Notes: generated by a model not told the origin, from the sequence alone. DNA of 64,000 nt from Rhizobium hidalgonense (GCF_002914525.1 NZ_LODW01000044.1:1-64000), one strand, 5' to 3'; shown: positions 53,666-62,842, counted from the first letter of the stretch. Numbers and translations: made by a program.

Positions 53666-54225
53666 TTTATCTCCTGGAGTAGTGAGGGAGTAGTGAGCCC
53701 GCCAGCCCAATAATGCCACACAATGGTACAGCGGAGTTTGACGGCAGTGTGGTGTCGTTGTGGTATTAACGTGATTAGCGCCGAAGGCGCCCGCGGCAGG
53801 TGAGGGGCGCTGGTGATGGATGCGCGCGTTCGGCCGGGCTCACCTTCATCTCACGAACGATGAGCGCCCATAGAAGATCTAGAATTTGACAGGGAGGCGG
53901 GAAGATGATGAAAACTGCCGCAATTCGGATTTCGTCTGCTCGGGCGGGGTGACCCGCCGTCGGTTCAACGCCGATAGCTGCGACCATTTGCAGCAAATAA
54001 TGCAGTAAAATACCCTTCGATGGTGTGGAATCAAATAAATATATTAGTTCTTTTTGGCACGTCTCCAGTGACGCTAGGCGGTATTGGTTGCCTTTTGTTA
54101 AGACTATACCGAGATCGAATATGAAATACCCGATTTCAAATTTAAATAACGTGAAACCTCTTCGAATTCATGCGAATAGGTGTAGATTAAAAGCGTCCCT
54201 GTCACAAACAGCCTACTGCGAGCGC
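53666..54225. other. gene-poor stretch near tRNA-Pro
   Basis: These 560 bases hold no convincing gene. Seen are an 11-bp tandem duplication (GGAGTAGTGAG at 53676-53686 and 53687-53697), a stretch at 53770-53900 resembling dispersed rhizobial repeat DNA, a small hairpin GGCGGG-GTGA-CCCGCC (53943-53958), and an AT-rich tract (about 54000-54200) with open frames of poor coding character. The composition suggests remnants of inserted DNA. Confidence 0.5.
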
Positions 54226-54441
54226 ATGGCGGAAATGAAGCAGAATCTCACTTGCAGACAAGCCCTCGCCGGCGCATTCCAGGCTTTGTCCGACGAGGCC
54301 GTCAAGGCCGGCTGGCCGGAGGGCGATGTCGCCCTCGCGCTTGCTGAACTCGCCGAGGACCAGGTGATCGAGATGACCGCCAAGGTGATCACGGAAGGCT
54401 TTATTCACCCTCAGCTCGCCGCCAGCCGCCACAGCAGCTGA
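54226..54441 (+). CDS. small hypothetical protein
   Basis: A 71-residue protein (starts MAEMKQNLTCRQALAG) with acidic helices (DVALALAELAEDQVIEMTAKVI). GC and codon use return to genomic norm exactly at this ATG, while the frame upstream (open to 54025) is AT-rich and unlike coding DNA; hence this start. I do not recognise a family. It converges with the DUF982 gene, two bases apart. Confidence 0.6.
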   Translation: MAEMKQNLTCRQALAGAFQALSDEAVKAGWPEGDVALALAELAEDQVIEMTAKVITEGFIHPQLAASRHSS

Positions 54442-54443
54442 TC

Positions 54444-54677
54444 TTATAGCAGCAATCCCGCCGTCTTCGCCGCAGCAATGAAGGAAGCCTGTGCGGCGCG
54501 CGGGCTGCGCAATCCATCGAGCGCATCCAGGCAGTGCTGGCGCGCAATGCGATAGTCGCGCTCGCGCTTCTTCGGCCATCGTTTCAAATACTCGACGGCT
54601 TCCCAAACGGTGGAAACGATTAGGCTGCGGTTTTGAGAAAAGACCCGGACGGGGGAGGGAAAGCGTATTTCACTCAA
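54444..54677 (-). CDS. DUF982-domain protein
   Basis: A 77-residue protein of the DUF982 family, which is greatly expanded in rhizobia. The pattern is WEAVEYLKRWPKKRERDYRIARQHCLDALDGLRSPRAAQASFIAAAKTAGLL, read in parts over 26-76. Function unknown. The upstream 150 bases are AT-rich. Confidence 0.8.
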   Translation of the reverse strand: MSEIRFPSPVRVFSQNRSLIVSTVWEAVEYLKRWPKKRERDYRIARQHCLDALDGLRSPRAAQASFIAAAKTAGLLL

Positions 54678-54872
54678 CGTCGGTACTCGCTGATTCCTGC
54701 TGCAAACGCGCCTAAAACGCGCGGCACAAAATTTTGTTCCCTAATTTTGTTCTGTGGAAGTTTGCATAGTTGCTAAAGTTCGGCCCCTCGCGCATAATCA
54801 TTTTTGCCGGTTGCGGAGGGCGGCCGGCAATGCAAGCGTGGATGCGTTTGCCCTCGGAGGGAATGCGGCGTG

Positions 54873-55085
54873 ATGTTACGATCATCAATTCATCCGCATG
54901 ATTTACCGCTGTTTTCGGAAGATCTCGATTTGCTTTCGCAGGTGCTCGACAAGGTCTGCGATGAGCGCGGCCTGGCCAGGACAACACCTGAGGCCGAGCG
55001 GATCGGTGCGGTCATCATTCAGCTCTACAGGCAGGGCGTGAAGGACGGCGGCAAGCTCGCCGATCTGGCAAAAACCTATCTCTGA
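54873..55085 (+). CDS. small hypothetical protein
   Basis: A 70-residue protein (MLRSSIHPHDLPLFSEDLDLLSQ at the start) resembling short rhizobial conserved hypotheticals. GGAGGGAATGCGG precedes the ATG at a loose distance; GTG 54870 is an alternative. A helical centre (EAERIGAVIIQLYRQGVKD) is predicted. An AT-rich region (54715-54800), with the near-repeat AATTTTGTT twice, probably holds its promoter. Confidence 0.6.
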   Translation: MLRSSIHPHDLPLFSEDLDLLSQVLDKVCDERGLARTTPEAERIGAVIIQLYRQGVKDGGKLADLAKTYL

Positions 55086-55088
55086 CGC

Positions 55089-55175
55089 TCAGTTCTGCTC
55101 GATCGAGACACCGTTGTTGCCGATGCTCATCGCGATCGCCTGCGCTTTGTTTTCCAGCGGTGAGGCCGATCGCAT
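55089..55175 (-). CDS. possible 28-residue small ORF downstream of the HTH gene
   Basis: An ATG six bases after the HTH gene's stop opens a 28-codon frame (MRSASPLENKAQAIAMSIGN...) ending at TGA 55091-55089. Codon use looks normal for the genome and the peptide resembles the tail of a longer protein. It might be a translated small gene, a degraded 3' end, or chance. Confidence 0.25.
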   Translation of the reverse strand: MRSASPLENKAQAIAMSIGNNGVSIEQN

Positions 55176-55180
55176 AGCTT

Positions 55181-55474
55181 CTAATCGTCGTTGGCGGCAT
55201 TGAGGTTTTCCGGCCGGATCCCATCGTCGGTCATGGTGCGTGCTCGCAATCGGATGCCGGGGCCGCCTTCATCCTGATTGCCGCTCGACAGGAAGATGAT
55301 GCCGTTCGCCTCGAGCGTGCTGCGCACATCGAACAGCGCGTGCGGTTCGCCCGCAAACTCGCCGTTTTCCAGCGCCGCGACGGTCTCGACCGGCAGGCCG
55401 CTTGCGGCGGCGAGCTCTTCGATACTCATTCCGATCATGGCGCGTGCGCCGCGTATCTGTGTGGCTGTTATCAT
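55181..55474 (-). CDS. helix-turn-helix (Cro/XRE-type) protein
   Basis: A 97-residue protein with an N-terminal Cro/C1-type helix-turn-helix (QIRGARAMIGMSIEELAAASGLPVETVAALENG, read in parts over 6-38) and a short C-terminal region (VRSTLEANGIIFLSSGNQDEGGPGIRLR) typical of small rhizobial XRE regulators. No toxin gene is adjacent. Targets unknown. Confidence 0.85.
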   Translation of the reverse strand: MITATQIRGARAMIGMSIEELAAASGLPVETVAALENGEFAGEPHALFDVRSTLEANGIIFLSSGNQDEGGPGIRLRARTMTDDGIRPENLNAANDD

Positions 55475-55523
55475 GGCGGAAAATCTAGCGCATTTGCCGC
55501 ACTTCTCAAGTGGCGCAGGCCGA

Positions 55524-56705
55524 TCAAACCTCCTTCAATTTCACGCCGAACAGATCGTCGTGCATGCGCTCGACGGCGACCCCCATGCCTCCCATGAGGG
55601 CGGCCCGGTTGCCAAAGCGGCTTATCTCGATGCGCGGCGGATAAGGCGTGCAACGCGGCAGGAAATGTCGGATGGCGTCTACGAGTTCCGGTCTCGCGCC
55701 GATGCTGCCGCCGGTGATCACCAGTTCGGGATCGAGAGTTGCACCGATGGCGGCAATGGCGACCGCCACCAGTCTTGCCGTCTCGTCGATTGCGGCGACG
55801 GCGCTGGTCTCTCCCGCATTGAAGGCGACAAAGAGATCGGCGACGGTGGAAGCGTTACGCCCGCCGAAACCGGTGTAGCGGCGTAACATCGCGACGCTGC
55901 CGACCGCGCTCTCAAAGGTTCCAAGCGTAAACCCGCCGGGATCAAAAACATCGCCGCCGATCGGAAGATAGGCGATCTCGCCGGCCGCGCCACGCGCGCC
56001 GCGCAACAGAGCGCCATTGGCGATGATGCCCATGCCGACTCCCGTTCCGAGCGCAATGAAAGCAAAATTGCCGCTCTCGGCACCGTGTCCCCGCCATCGC
56101 TCTCCCTGCGCCGCGAGATTGACGTCGTTTTCGACGATCACCGGCATGCCCATTCTGTCGCTGAAGACCTGCCGCAGATTGATCGCGTCGATGCCGGGGA
56201 TATTCGGCGCCACATTGATATGGCCGGTGGCCGGATCGAGCACGCCGGGACTGCCCAGAACGACGACACGGAGCTTGTCGGCGGTCGTTCCGGCAACAAG
56301 CGCGAGGTCAGAGATAAGGTCGCTGAACTGATTGACGAGGTGCAATCCGCCGCGCGGGTCAGTGGCCACTTTGGTTTCGGCAACGATGTTGCCCAATAGA
56401 TCGCAGATCGCCGCGTCGATCTTGGTGCCGCCGAGATCGATGGAGACGGCGAGACCAGCCCTCGCGTTGATTTCATAGGTAATGGCATTTCGGCCCGGGC
56501 GACCATCGGTCTGGCCCACAGGTTTCAGCCATCCAGCATCCTCGAGGTCGCGCACGACATCGGAAATCGTCTGCTTCGACAGTCCGGTCAGCTTGGCAAT
56601 ATCGGCGCGGGAGATCGACCCGTTGGCCAACACGGTCCGGATCACGGCATGGGTTGAGATTTTTCGCGCGATGGGAGTCTGGGCGGTAGAAAGTGTCGGT
56701 GCCAT
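55524..56705 (-). CDS. ROK-family transcriptional regulator
   Basis: A 393-residue sugar-responsive repressor. The MarR-like winged helix is at about 15-70 (ISRADIAKLTGLSKQTISDVVRDL); the ROK domain starts with the ATP/sugar motif VSIDLGGTKIDAAICDLLG near 90. The zinc-binding C-x-C-G-x2-G-C-x-E motif found in most ROK proteins is absent: the equivalent stretch reads LPIGGDVFDPGGFTLG. ATG 56705 (MAPTLSTAQT) is preferred to a TTG at 56723. It is divergent from a glycoside hydrolase gene and likely controls the sugar locus to the right. Confidence 0.9.
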   Translation of the reverse strand: MAPTLSTAQTPIARKISTHAVIRTVLANGSISRADIAKLTGLSKQTISDVVRDLEDAGWLKPVGQTDGRPGRNAITYEINARAGLAVSIDLGGTKIDAAICDLLGNIVAETKVATDPRGGLHLVNQFSDLISDLALVAGTTADKLRVVVLGSPGVLDPATGHINVAPNIPGIDAINLRQVFSDRMGMPVIVENDVNLAAQGERWRGHGAESGNFAFIALGTGVGMGIIANGALLRGARGAAGEIAYLPIGGDVFDPGGFTLGTFESAVGSVAMLRRYTGFGGRNASTVADLFVAFNAGETSAVAAIDETARLVAVAIAAIGATLDPELVITGGSIGARPELVDAIRHFLPRCTPYPPRIEISRFGNRAALMGGMGVAVERMHDDLFGVKLKEV

Positions 56706-57067
56706 CCGGCTAGCTCGTTCCAATTAGTTCGGAGCATATACCTAATTAAGGGCCGATAATTGATCCACAGCGATGGGAAAAGGGAAGGCTGCAGTTCAAT
56801 TGCGTCAGCTTACGGGATTTTAATACATGCAAGGCAGCGATTTGTCTATGTCCTTGACAAATGGGAGGTCGCCTGTAGGCTGATATCAACGTGCAATGAA
56901 ATGCGCGACGAAACAAAGAGGTCGAGGACAAGTATGCGCCACCCGCATTGCCTGGATAGCCGCGCGCTCGCCAAGGTCGCTCGAAGAGGAGCAGGCCCCG
57001 GCTCGTCCCTCTATTTTTCGTTTTCGCGTTATGCAGCCTCTTCAACTTGGCTGTCGGGGTTTTATCC
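56706..57067. promoter_or_regulatory. divergent control region, ROK regulator / glycoside hydrolase
   Basis: A 362-base region. It contains the AATTAG/CTAATT dyad at 56722-56747 next to the ROK start, a TTGACA hexamer at 56854-56859 without a clear -10, and otherwise no recognisable gene; open frames across it lack ribosome sites. Confidence 0.5.
56722..56747. promoter_or_regulatory. candidate ROK operator
   Basis: AATTAG (56722-56727) and CTAATT (56742-56747) form a 6-14-6 inverted repeat in an AT-rich setting, starting 17 bases upstream of the ROK ATG. The position suits autoregulation and control of the divergent gene. Assignment is by position and symmetry only. Confidence 0.45.
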
Positions 57068-58825
57068 ATGATAAAGCCCTTGACCGATGGACAGCTTTCC
57101 GCCGAACAAGGCGTTTTACTGCCTGTCATGGCGCCGCGGCTTCAGGCGGATGTTCATCCGGACGGATATGCTGATCTCGCTTTGTGGGGCGCCGGCAGTC
57201 TGGGGCGCGTGCGGTTTTCTGCCATCGCCGGCCCTTTTACCTATGCGCCGAACCGCATGGTCTCCAGGCATGGCGGCATATTCGTCGCGCAGTCGCTGCC
57301 GGCAATGCTGATCAGCGGCGTCCGCCTTCAAGGCCTATATCCGGCGCGTCGTTGCGCCTGGTGGCATGAGCCGGATGGGCAAGGCGAGAGGGTGCGGGTC
57401 ACGCGGGACCAACATCGGCAGACTGCCGAAATGGGCTGGGGTGTGCTGATCGTGGACCTTCTCGGGTCCGATCTGCGCATTGCAGTCGGCGCCTCGAGAG
57501 ACGAAGCCGAGAGGGCTCTCACCCTCACCAGCGACGCGATCATTGCCGAAGCCGCCGAATATGTCGCGCGTTGCGATCTGGCGCCCGAGGCCGATCCGCT
57601 GATGCGCAGCATGGTCAGCCAGGGGATCCATGCCGCCCTTTCCAGCATCCGGCGCGAGGAAAACGGCGCCTTTGCCGGCCTTGCCGCGGGCCAGGCCTAC
57701 AGCGCTCCGGCGCGGACCTATTACCGCGATGGCTATTGGACGATGCAGCCGCTCCTGACGCTTGCACCCGAGGCGGTGCGTGACGAGATCCGGCTGCTTG
57801 CCAAGGGGGTGCAGCCGGATGGAGAAGCCCCGAGCGGCGTGATCTTGACGGGGCCTGCCCAATCAGAGGCGTGGCAGCGCTTTGTCGAAGACAGCAAGGC
57901 CAATCCCAAAACCCATAGAAAGGCCGTTCCTGAATACCACAACCGTCCGCAAGACTGGTGGAGCGACCACTTCGACAGCCCGCTTTTCTTCATTCTTTTC
58001 ATCGATGATTATTTCAGGGCAACGAAGGACCTGGCCGAGGTGCAGGCGCACTGGCCAACGGTCAGAGCCATTGCAGATCGTTATCTCGACCTGGCCGGTC
58101 CTGACAGCGTTCTTCCCGTGAAACCGCGCAATGACCGGGACTGGGCCGACAACGTCTATCGCGAGGGGCTGGTCTCTTATGATCTCGGTCTTTTCGTCGG
58201 CGCCATGGATGCGGTGGCAAGGCTTGGCGACAGTCTTGATCCGACGCTTGCTGAACGCGCAGGCAGGACTGCACGTCTTGCCCGCCAGGAAATCGAGGCC
58301 AAGCTCTTCGTCCCGGCAACCGGTGGATATATCGACTATGGAACGCCTGGCGCCTTTGTCGAGGATCATATGGCTCTCGACAGCCTGACCTTGTCGCGGT
58401 TCGACGCAATTTCAAAACAGAAGGCCGTTGGCTTGCTGAGAGCCTTTGAAAGCCAACTGGAAACGCGCAACAATCAGGAGCAGCCCTACGGCAGCTGGGG
58501 TGTGATGTGCGCCTACCCGCCATTCAAGCGGCCAAGCGATCTGCGATCCAAGACCGCGTTTCCCTACCGCTACCACAATGGCTCGGACTGGCCCTATTGG
58601 GATGGCGCCTATGCCGAAGAACGTCTTCGCCACGGACTTGGCGGCGCGCGCTACGCTCTGACGCGCTGGTGGGAAATCTGCCTCGACAATGGCTGGATGG
58701 GAGCGGTGGAATATTTCTCGCCGCCCTATGGGCGCGGCTCCCTGCTTCAGGGCTGGAGTGCCATGCCGGCAGCGGTCGTTTTGAAATATGGGCTTGACGC
58801 CGCAAATGCGGAGCCAATCTCATGA
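57068..58825 (+). CDS. glycoside hydrolase (MGH1/GH63-like, (alpha/alpha)6 barrel)
   Basis: A 585-residue cytoplasmic enzyme without signal peptide. It resembles glucosidase families with an (alpha/alpha)6 barrel (GH63/GH37-like, 'amylo-alpha-1,6-glucosidase' annotation). Blocks: RTYYRDGYWTMQP near 215, YHNRPQDWWSDHFDSPLFFI near 292, LPVKPRNDRDWADNVYREG near 350 (probable catalytic Asp region), and YRYHNGSDWPYWDGAYAEER near 505. It likely hydrolyses an oligosaccharide imported by the downstream ABC system. ATG 57068 is used; an in-frame start at 57047 exists. Exact substrate unknown. Confidence 0.8.
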   Translation: MIKPLTDGQLSAEQGVLLPVMAPRLQADVHPDGYADLALWGAGSLGRVRFSAIAGPFTYAPNRMVSRHGGIFVAQSLPAMLISGVRLQGLYPARRCAWWHEPDGQGERVRVTRDQHRQTAEMGWGVLIVDLLGSDLRIAVGASRDEAERALTLTSDAIIAEAAEYVARCDLAPEADPLMRSMVSQGIHAALSSIRREENGAFAGLAAGQAYSAPARTYYRDGYWTMQPLLTLAPEAVRDEIRLLAKGVQPDGEAPSGVILTGPAQSEAWQRFVEDSKANPKTHRKAVPEYHNRPQDWWSDHFDSPLFFILFIDDYFRATKDLAEVQAHWPTVRAIADRYLDLAGPDSVLPVKPRNDRDWADNVYREGLVSYDLGLFVGAMDAVARLGDSLDPTLAERAGRTARLARQEIEAKLFVPATGGYIDYGTPGAFVEDHMALDSLTLSRFDAISKQKAVGLLRAFESQLETRNNQEQPYGSWGVMCAYPPFKRPSDLRSKTAFPYRYHNGSDWPYWDGAYAEERLRHGLGGARYALTRWWEICLDNGWMGAVEYFSPPYGRGSLLQGWSAMPAAVVLKYGLDAANAEPIS

Positions 58826-58845
58826 ACATGGCGGCTCGGTCGGTT

Positions 58846-59460
58846 CTAGTCGGATCCTTGATCGATCCGCATGGCGAAGGCGACGGAGCCATCGCGTTCA
58901 AGTTCGGAAAAGCCAAGATGACGGTAGAAACCTCTGGCGCGTTCGTTGTTTGGATCGACCCCGAGATGCACCGCTGCGACACCGTGATTGCGGAGCGCTT
59001 CAAGCTCGGTGCTGATCATCCTCCGTCCCCAGCCGCCGGCCTGAAGTCCGGGAAGGATGTTGATGTGAAGATGCGCCGGGTAGTCGTCTTGAAGCCACGT
59101 CGTTCCGCTGCGCGGATTTTGAATTCGTTCGATCACGTCCGCATCGCGCGGACGGCCGGGTGTCAGGCCGGCGATCTCCCGGCGGACGAACGGCCACCAG
59201 TTTGCTTGCAGGTCTTTGTCGAACCTGCTGGTATCGGGCACACCGACGACATAACCGACCGGCCGGTTGCCCTGAACCAGGACAAAGGCAAAGTCTCTGG
59301 CGAATTTGAGATAGGGTACCGACCAGATGTAACCGGGCAGATGCGGGTCGCTGTAAAGCGCACTGGCATCCTCGCCGCCATTGGCGGTTTTCAGGCAAAT
59401 GTCGAAAAGAGCGTCGATATCGGCTTCAGTCGCCGGGCGGATGAAGCAGTTGCTGTCCAT
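58846..59460 (-). CDS. GNAT-family acetyltransferase (OGA C-terminal-like)
   Basis: A 204-residue GNAT protein opening CFIRPATEADIDALFDICLKTANGG. It has DFAFVLVQGNRPVGYVVGVPDT (near 60) and the acetyl-CoA stretch LPGLQAGGWGRRMISTELEAL near 148, ending VHLGVDPNNERARGFYRHLGF. The long insertion between strands and the context recall bacterial homologues of the C-terminal domain of O-GlcNAcase. ATG 59460 is the family-consistent start. It converges with the hydrolase gene and is divergent from the ABC operon, probably the same locus. Confidence 0.85.
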   Translation of the reverse strand: MDSNCFIRPATEADIDALFDICLKTANGGEDASALYSDPHLPGYIWSVPYLKFARDFAFVLVQGNRPVGYVVGVPDTSRFDKDLQANWWPFVRREIAGLTPGRPRDADVIERIQNPRSGTTWLQDDYPAHLHINILPGLQAGGWGRRMISTELEALRNHGVAAVHLGVDPNNERARGFYRHLGFSELERDGSVAFAMRIDQGSD

Positions 59461-59637
59461 CGCTTTGCCACCTCCTGCGTGGCGCTTTGTCATTCTGGAT
59501 CGCGAGAGGTGCCGATGCACTGACGATTACCTCAGATTCGCCGACCAGGCAAAGCTCTGGGGAAAGAAAACGTTCGGCCGGCGCCAGGTGCGAGGCTCGG
59601 ATGGGGAGTGGAGAATAAACCAAATGAGGTGGAGCAG

Positions 59638-60972
59638 ATGAAAAGAACCGTGAAATCGATCAGCATACTGCCAGCATACCGATTGAAAGCAGCTGTCGCG
59701 CTTGCCGGCGCGGCGCTTGTGAGTTTCGGTCTTTCCGCCGCCCGGGCCGACGATCTGGCCGTGTGGGACGACCAGACCTTCGAAGGCCAGAGCGCGGTCA
59801 TCGAGCAACTGAACAAGGAGTTCGAAGCCGCCCATCCCGGTGTCACGATCAAACGCACTGCGCGCACCTTCGATGACATGAAGTTGACGCTGAAGCTTGC
59901 AGTTTCGGCAGGCGATGGTCCTGTTATCACCAAGGTGAACCAGGGCGCCGGCGACATGGGCGCGATGGTCAAGGAAGGATTGCTCCTGCCGGTTGACGAG
60001 TACATCCAGAAATATGGCTGGGATAAGCGGCAGTCGGAATCCGTGCTTGCCAGAGACCGCTGGGAAGGGACCAAATTCGGGGTCGGCAAAACCTACGGCA
60101 TATCAGGTCTCGGCGAGATCGTCGGCCTTTACTACAATAAGAAGATCCTCGAGGACGCGGGCGTGACGCTGCCAAAGACCTTCGAGGAGCTTTTGGCCGA
60201 TCTCGACAAGCTGAAGGAAAAAGGTGTTGCGCCCTTCATGATGGGGTCCGCCAAGCAGCATCTGGCCCTGCATATGATCGGCGCCATCGACCAGGCACAT
60301 ATCGACGCGGGCAATCGCGCCGAGCTTGACGACCTGATCTACGGCAAGGGCGGCTCTTGGAACACCAAAGGGAACATCGAATCGGCCAAACTCGTGCAGA
60401 AATGGGCGCAAGGCGGCTATTTCTATCCCGGCTTCGAAGGCATCTCGGGTGACGACGCCGTCCAGCTTTTCATCTCGGGGCAGGGCGCATTCCTGATCTC
60501 CGGAACCTGGTACTTCGGAGACATGCAAAACAATCCGGATATCGGCTTCATGGCCATTCCCGCTCCGAAGGGTGTCGCCAAACCCATGAGCGTTGGCGGC
60601 GTGGATCTGGCCTGGGCAATCACGAGCCTTGCTAAAGACAAGGCGAAGCAGGACCTGGCCGGCGAGTACATCGACTATATGGTGTCCGAAAAGGCCGCTG
60701 AAAGCTGGGCCGCCGCAGGTTATCTCCCGGCAACATCGCTGCCGGCGGATGCAAAGCCCAAGCTCACGCCGCTCCTGACCTCCGGCATCGAGATGTGGAA
60801 GACGCTCAATGCCAACGATGCGCTCGGCCATTACCCCGATTGGTCGAGCCCGACGATGCTGAAGACAATCGACGACAACACGCCACTTTTATTGTCCGGC
60901 AAGATCACGCCCGAAGCCTTTGTCGATGCCATGGACAAGGACTATCAGGCGTATTTGAAGGATAAGAAATAA
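59638..60972 (+). CDS. carbohydrate ABC transporter substrate-binding protein
   Basis: A 444-residue periplasmic binding protein (family 1, CUT1 type) with a signal peptide (about 1-37, ending LSAARA). Features include VIEQLNKEFEAAHPGVTIKRT near 55, GLYYNKKILEDAGVTLPKTFEELLADL near 160 and FISGQGAFLISGTWYFGD near 280. The ribosome site GAGGTGGAGC precedes ATG 59638. It heads an operon with two permeases and binds an oligosaccharide of unknown identity. Confidence 0.92.
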   Translation: MKRTVKSISILPAYRLKAAVALAGAALVSFGLSAARADDLAVWDDQTFEGQSAVIEQLNKEFEAAHPGVTIKRTARTFDDMKLTLKLAVSAGDGPVITKVNQGAGDMGAMVKEGLLLPVDEYIQKYGWDKRQSESVLARDRWEGTKFGVGKTYGISGLGEIVGLYYNKKILEDAGVTLPKTFEELLADLDKLKEKGVAPFMMGSAKQHLALHMIGAIDQAHIDAGNRAELDDLIYGKGGSWNTKGNIESAKLVQKWAQGGYFYPGFEGISGDDAVQLFISGQGAFLISGTWYFGDMQNNPDIGFMAIPAPKGVAKPMSVGGVDLAWAITSLAKDKAKQDLAGEYIDYMVSEKAAESWAAAGYLPATSLPADAKPKLTPLLTSGIEMWKTLNANDALGHYPDWSSPTMLKTIDDNTPLLLSGKITPEAFVDAMDKDYQAYLKDKK

Positions 60973-61103
60973 GACGCGCGGACGCCGGTCACGACTGCCC
61001 ATTCGGCGGTCCGACCGGTGTCCTGTTCATCATATGAAAATGAACGTTGCGAGCTCACGGCTTGCTGCGCGATGACCAGAGCTTTGGCTTCATGGGGTAC
61101 TGG

Positions 61104-61997
61104 ATGAAACGTTCCGCACTGGATGGCCCGCAACAGACCAATTTCATCTATTTATTGCCTGGATTGCTGCTTTATACGGCTTTTGTCTTTGGGCCGATTG
61201 TCGCGGCCTTGGGTTTGAGCCTGACCAGTTGGGACGGCTTGACCATGCCCAGATGGGTTGGCCTCGGCAATTACGCCGATCTCTTTTCCGACAGCCGTTT
61301 CTACATTGCCTTGCGTAACAATGCCGAGCTGATGATCTTCTACTGCGTCCTGCCGCTCGTGTTCGGCATCACGCTTGCTGCCTGTGTGTGGAATCTGAAG
61401 CAACGCGAGCAGCTCGCCCTCAGAACGTTCCTGTTCCTGCCTTACATCATGCCGACGGCCGTGTTGGGCATCATCTGGGCATGGCTCTACAATCCGGCAT
61501 TCGGCCCGTTCAACCAGTTTCTGAGAGCGGTCGGATTGGGCAGGTTCGCATTGCCCTGGCTCGGAGATTTCAATTTTGTGCTTCCCGCAGTCGGGATCGT
61601 TGCCACCTGGTATTTCTTCGGTTTTTGCATGGTCATCTTCCTGACCGGAATTCAGCGCATTGACCCGTCGCTTTTCGACGCTGCCAAGGTCGACGGCGCG
61701 TCGGGGCGAAAGACCTTTTTCTGGATAACGCTGCCGCTTCTCATGCCTGAGATAAGGGTGGTTCTGCTGCTGACGGTGATCGCCTCGATCAAGAGCTTCG
61801 ACCTGATTTTCACGATGACCCGGGGTGGACCCGCCAACGCGACGCTCGTGCCGAATATTTACATGTACCAGCTCGGCTTCGAGCTCAATCGGTTCGGCGC
61901 TGCCGCCGCCATCGCCATTGTCGGCGCCTTGCTGACTTTCGCAATCAACTATGCAATTCACCGGCTGGTGGGCTCGAGAAGCAAAGGATTGGCTTGA
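61104..61997 (+). CDS. carbohydrate ABC transporter permease (MalF/UgpA type)
   Basis: A 297-residue inner-membrane permease with six helices; the EAA loop that contacts the ATPase is FDAAKVDGASGRKTFFWITLPLLMPEI near 205. ATG 61104 (MKRSALDGPQ) and 61092 are both possible starts; the shorter one is preferred by comparison with the family. It overlaps the second permease gene by one base. Confidence 0.92.
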   Translation: MKRSALDGPQQTNFIYLLPGLLLYTAFVFGPIVAALGLSLTSWDGLTMPRWVGLGNYADLFSDSRFYIALRNNAELMIFYCVLPLVFGITLAACVWNLKQREQLALRTFLFLPYIMPTAVLGIIWAWLYNPAFGPFNQFLRAVGLGRFALPWLGDFNFVLPAVGIVATWYFFGFCMVIFLTGIQRIDPSLFDAAKVDGASGRKTFFWITLPLLMPEIRVVLLLTVIASIKSFDLIFTMTRGGPANATLVPNIYMYQLGFELNRFGAAAAIAIVGALLTFAINYAIHRLVGSRSKGLA

Positions 61998-62827
61998 TGG
62001 GCCGCTCGTCGAATATCCCCACCGCGCTCTTCCTCCGCATCGTGCTGTGGCTTCTTGCTTTCGTAACGATCACCCCGTTCCTGCTCCTGCTGCTGACCTC
62101 GATAAAGAGCAAGGCTGACGTTCTGAAGGGCGCTTTCGCCCTCCCGGCCTATCCGCATTTCGAAAACTACGTCGATGCCTGGAATGCCGGGCATTTCAAC
62201 ATTTACTTCTGGAATTCGATCGTTGTCGTCATCCCCGTGGTGGCCGCAAGCGTCTTCTTGGGCCTGCTGACCGGTTTTGCCTTCGCCTACCTGTCATTTC
62301 CGTTCCGGCGCACGCTGTTCGCGATCCTGACGCTCGGCATGATGGTGCCGGCGGAAGCCTTCATCATCCCGCTTTATTACGAAATGCGCTATCTTGGGCT
62401 GATCAATACCTATGCAGCTCTCATCGTGCCGCAGATCGCCATGTCGATACCCTTCTCAACGATCTTCCTCGCCAGTGCTATGCAGCAACTCCCGGAGGAG
62501 GTTCTCGAAGCGGCAGTCCTCGATGGCGCCGGACGCTTCCATATCCTGCGCAAGATCGTTATCCCGCTGATGATACCGGCAATGTCGACGCTGGCGCTCT
62601 TCCTGTTCATCTGGACCTGGAACGAGTTTCTCATTCCGTTCATTCTGGTCAATGACGATGCCTACCGGACGTTGCCGCTCGGCATGCTGTTTTTCCAGGG
62701 GCGTTACACCGTCAATACGCCGGTGCTGACCGCCGGCGCGGTGATCGTAATCTTCCCGCTCATTCTGACCTATCTGGTTTTCCAACGGCGGTTTATTGCC
62801 GGCTTGACGGCAGGCGCGACGAAATAG
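61997..62827 (+). CDS. carbohydrate ABC transporter permease (MalG/UgpE type)
   Basis: A 276-residue permease with six helices, the partner of the upstream permease. The EAA loop is LEAAVLDGAGRFHILRKIVIPLMIPA near 172. ATG 61997 overlaps the previous stop (TGATG). No ATP-binding subunit gene follows; the next gene is on the other strand, so the system must borrow an MsmK/UgpC-type ATPase from elsewhere. Confidence 0.93.
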   Translation: MGRSSNIPTALFLRIVLWLLAFVTITPFLLLLLTSIKSKADVLKGAFALPAYPHFENYVDAWNAGHFNIYFWNSIVVVIPVVAASVFLGLLTGFAFAYLSFPFRRTLFAILTLGMMVPAEAFIIPLYYEMRYLGLINTYAALIVPQIAMSIPFSTIFLASAMQQLPEEVLEAAVLDGAGRFHILRKIVIPLMIPAMSTLALFLFIWTWNEFLIPFILVNDDAYRTLPLGMLFFQGRYTVNTPVLTAGAVIVIFPLILTYLVFQRRFIAGLTAGATK

Positions 62828-62842
62828 GCAGCGCCGCAGGCG

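Noticed and set aside
54025..54225. N-terminal extension of the 71-residue hypothetical protein
   Set aside because: The extension is AT-rich and lacks coding character, and the change in composition coincides with ATG 54226.
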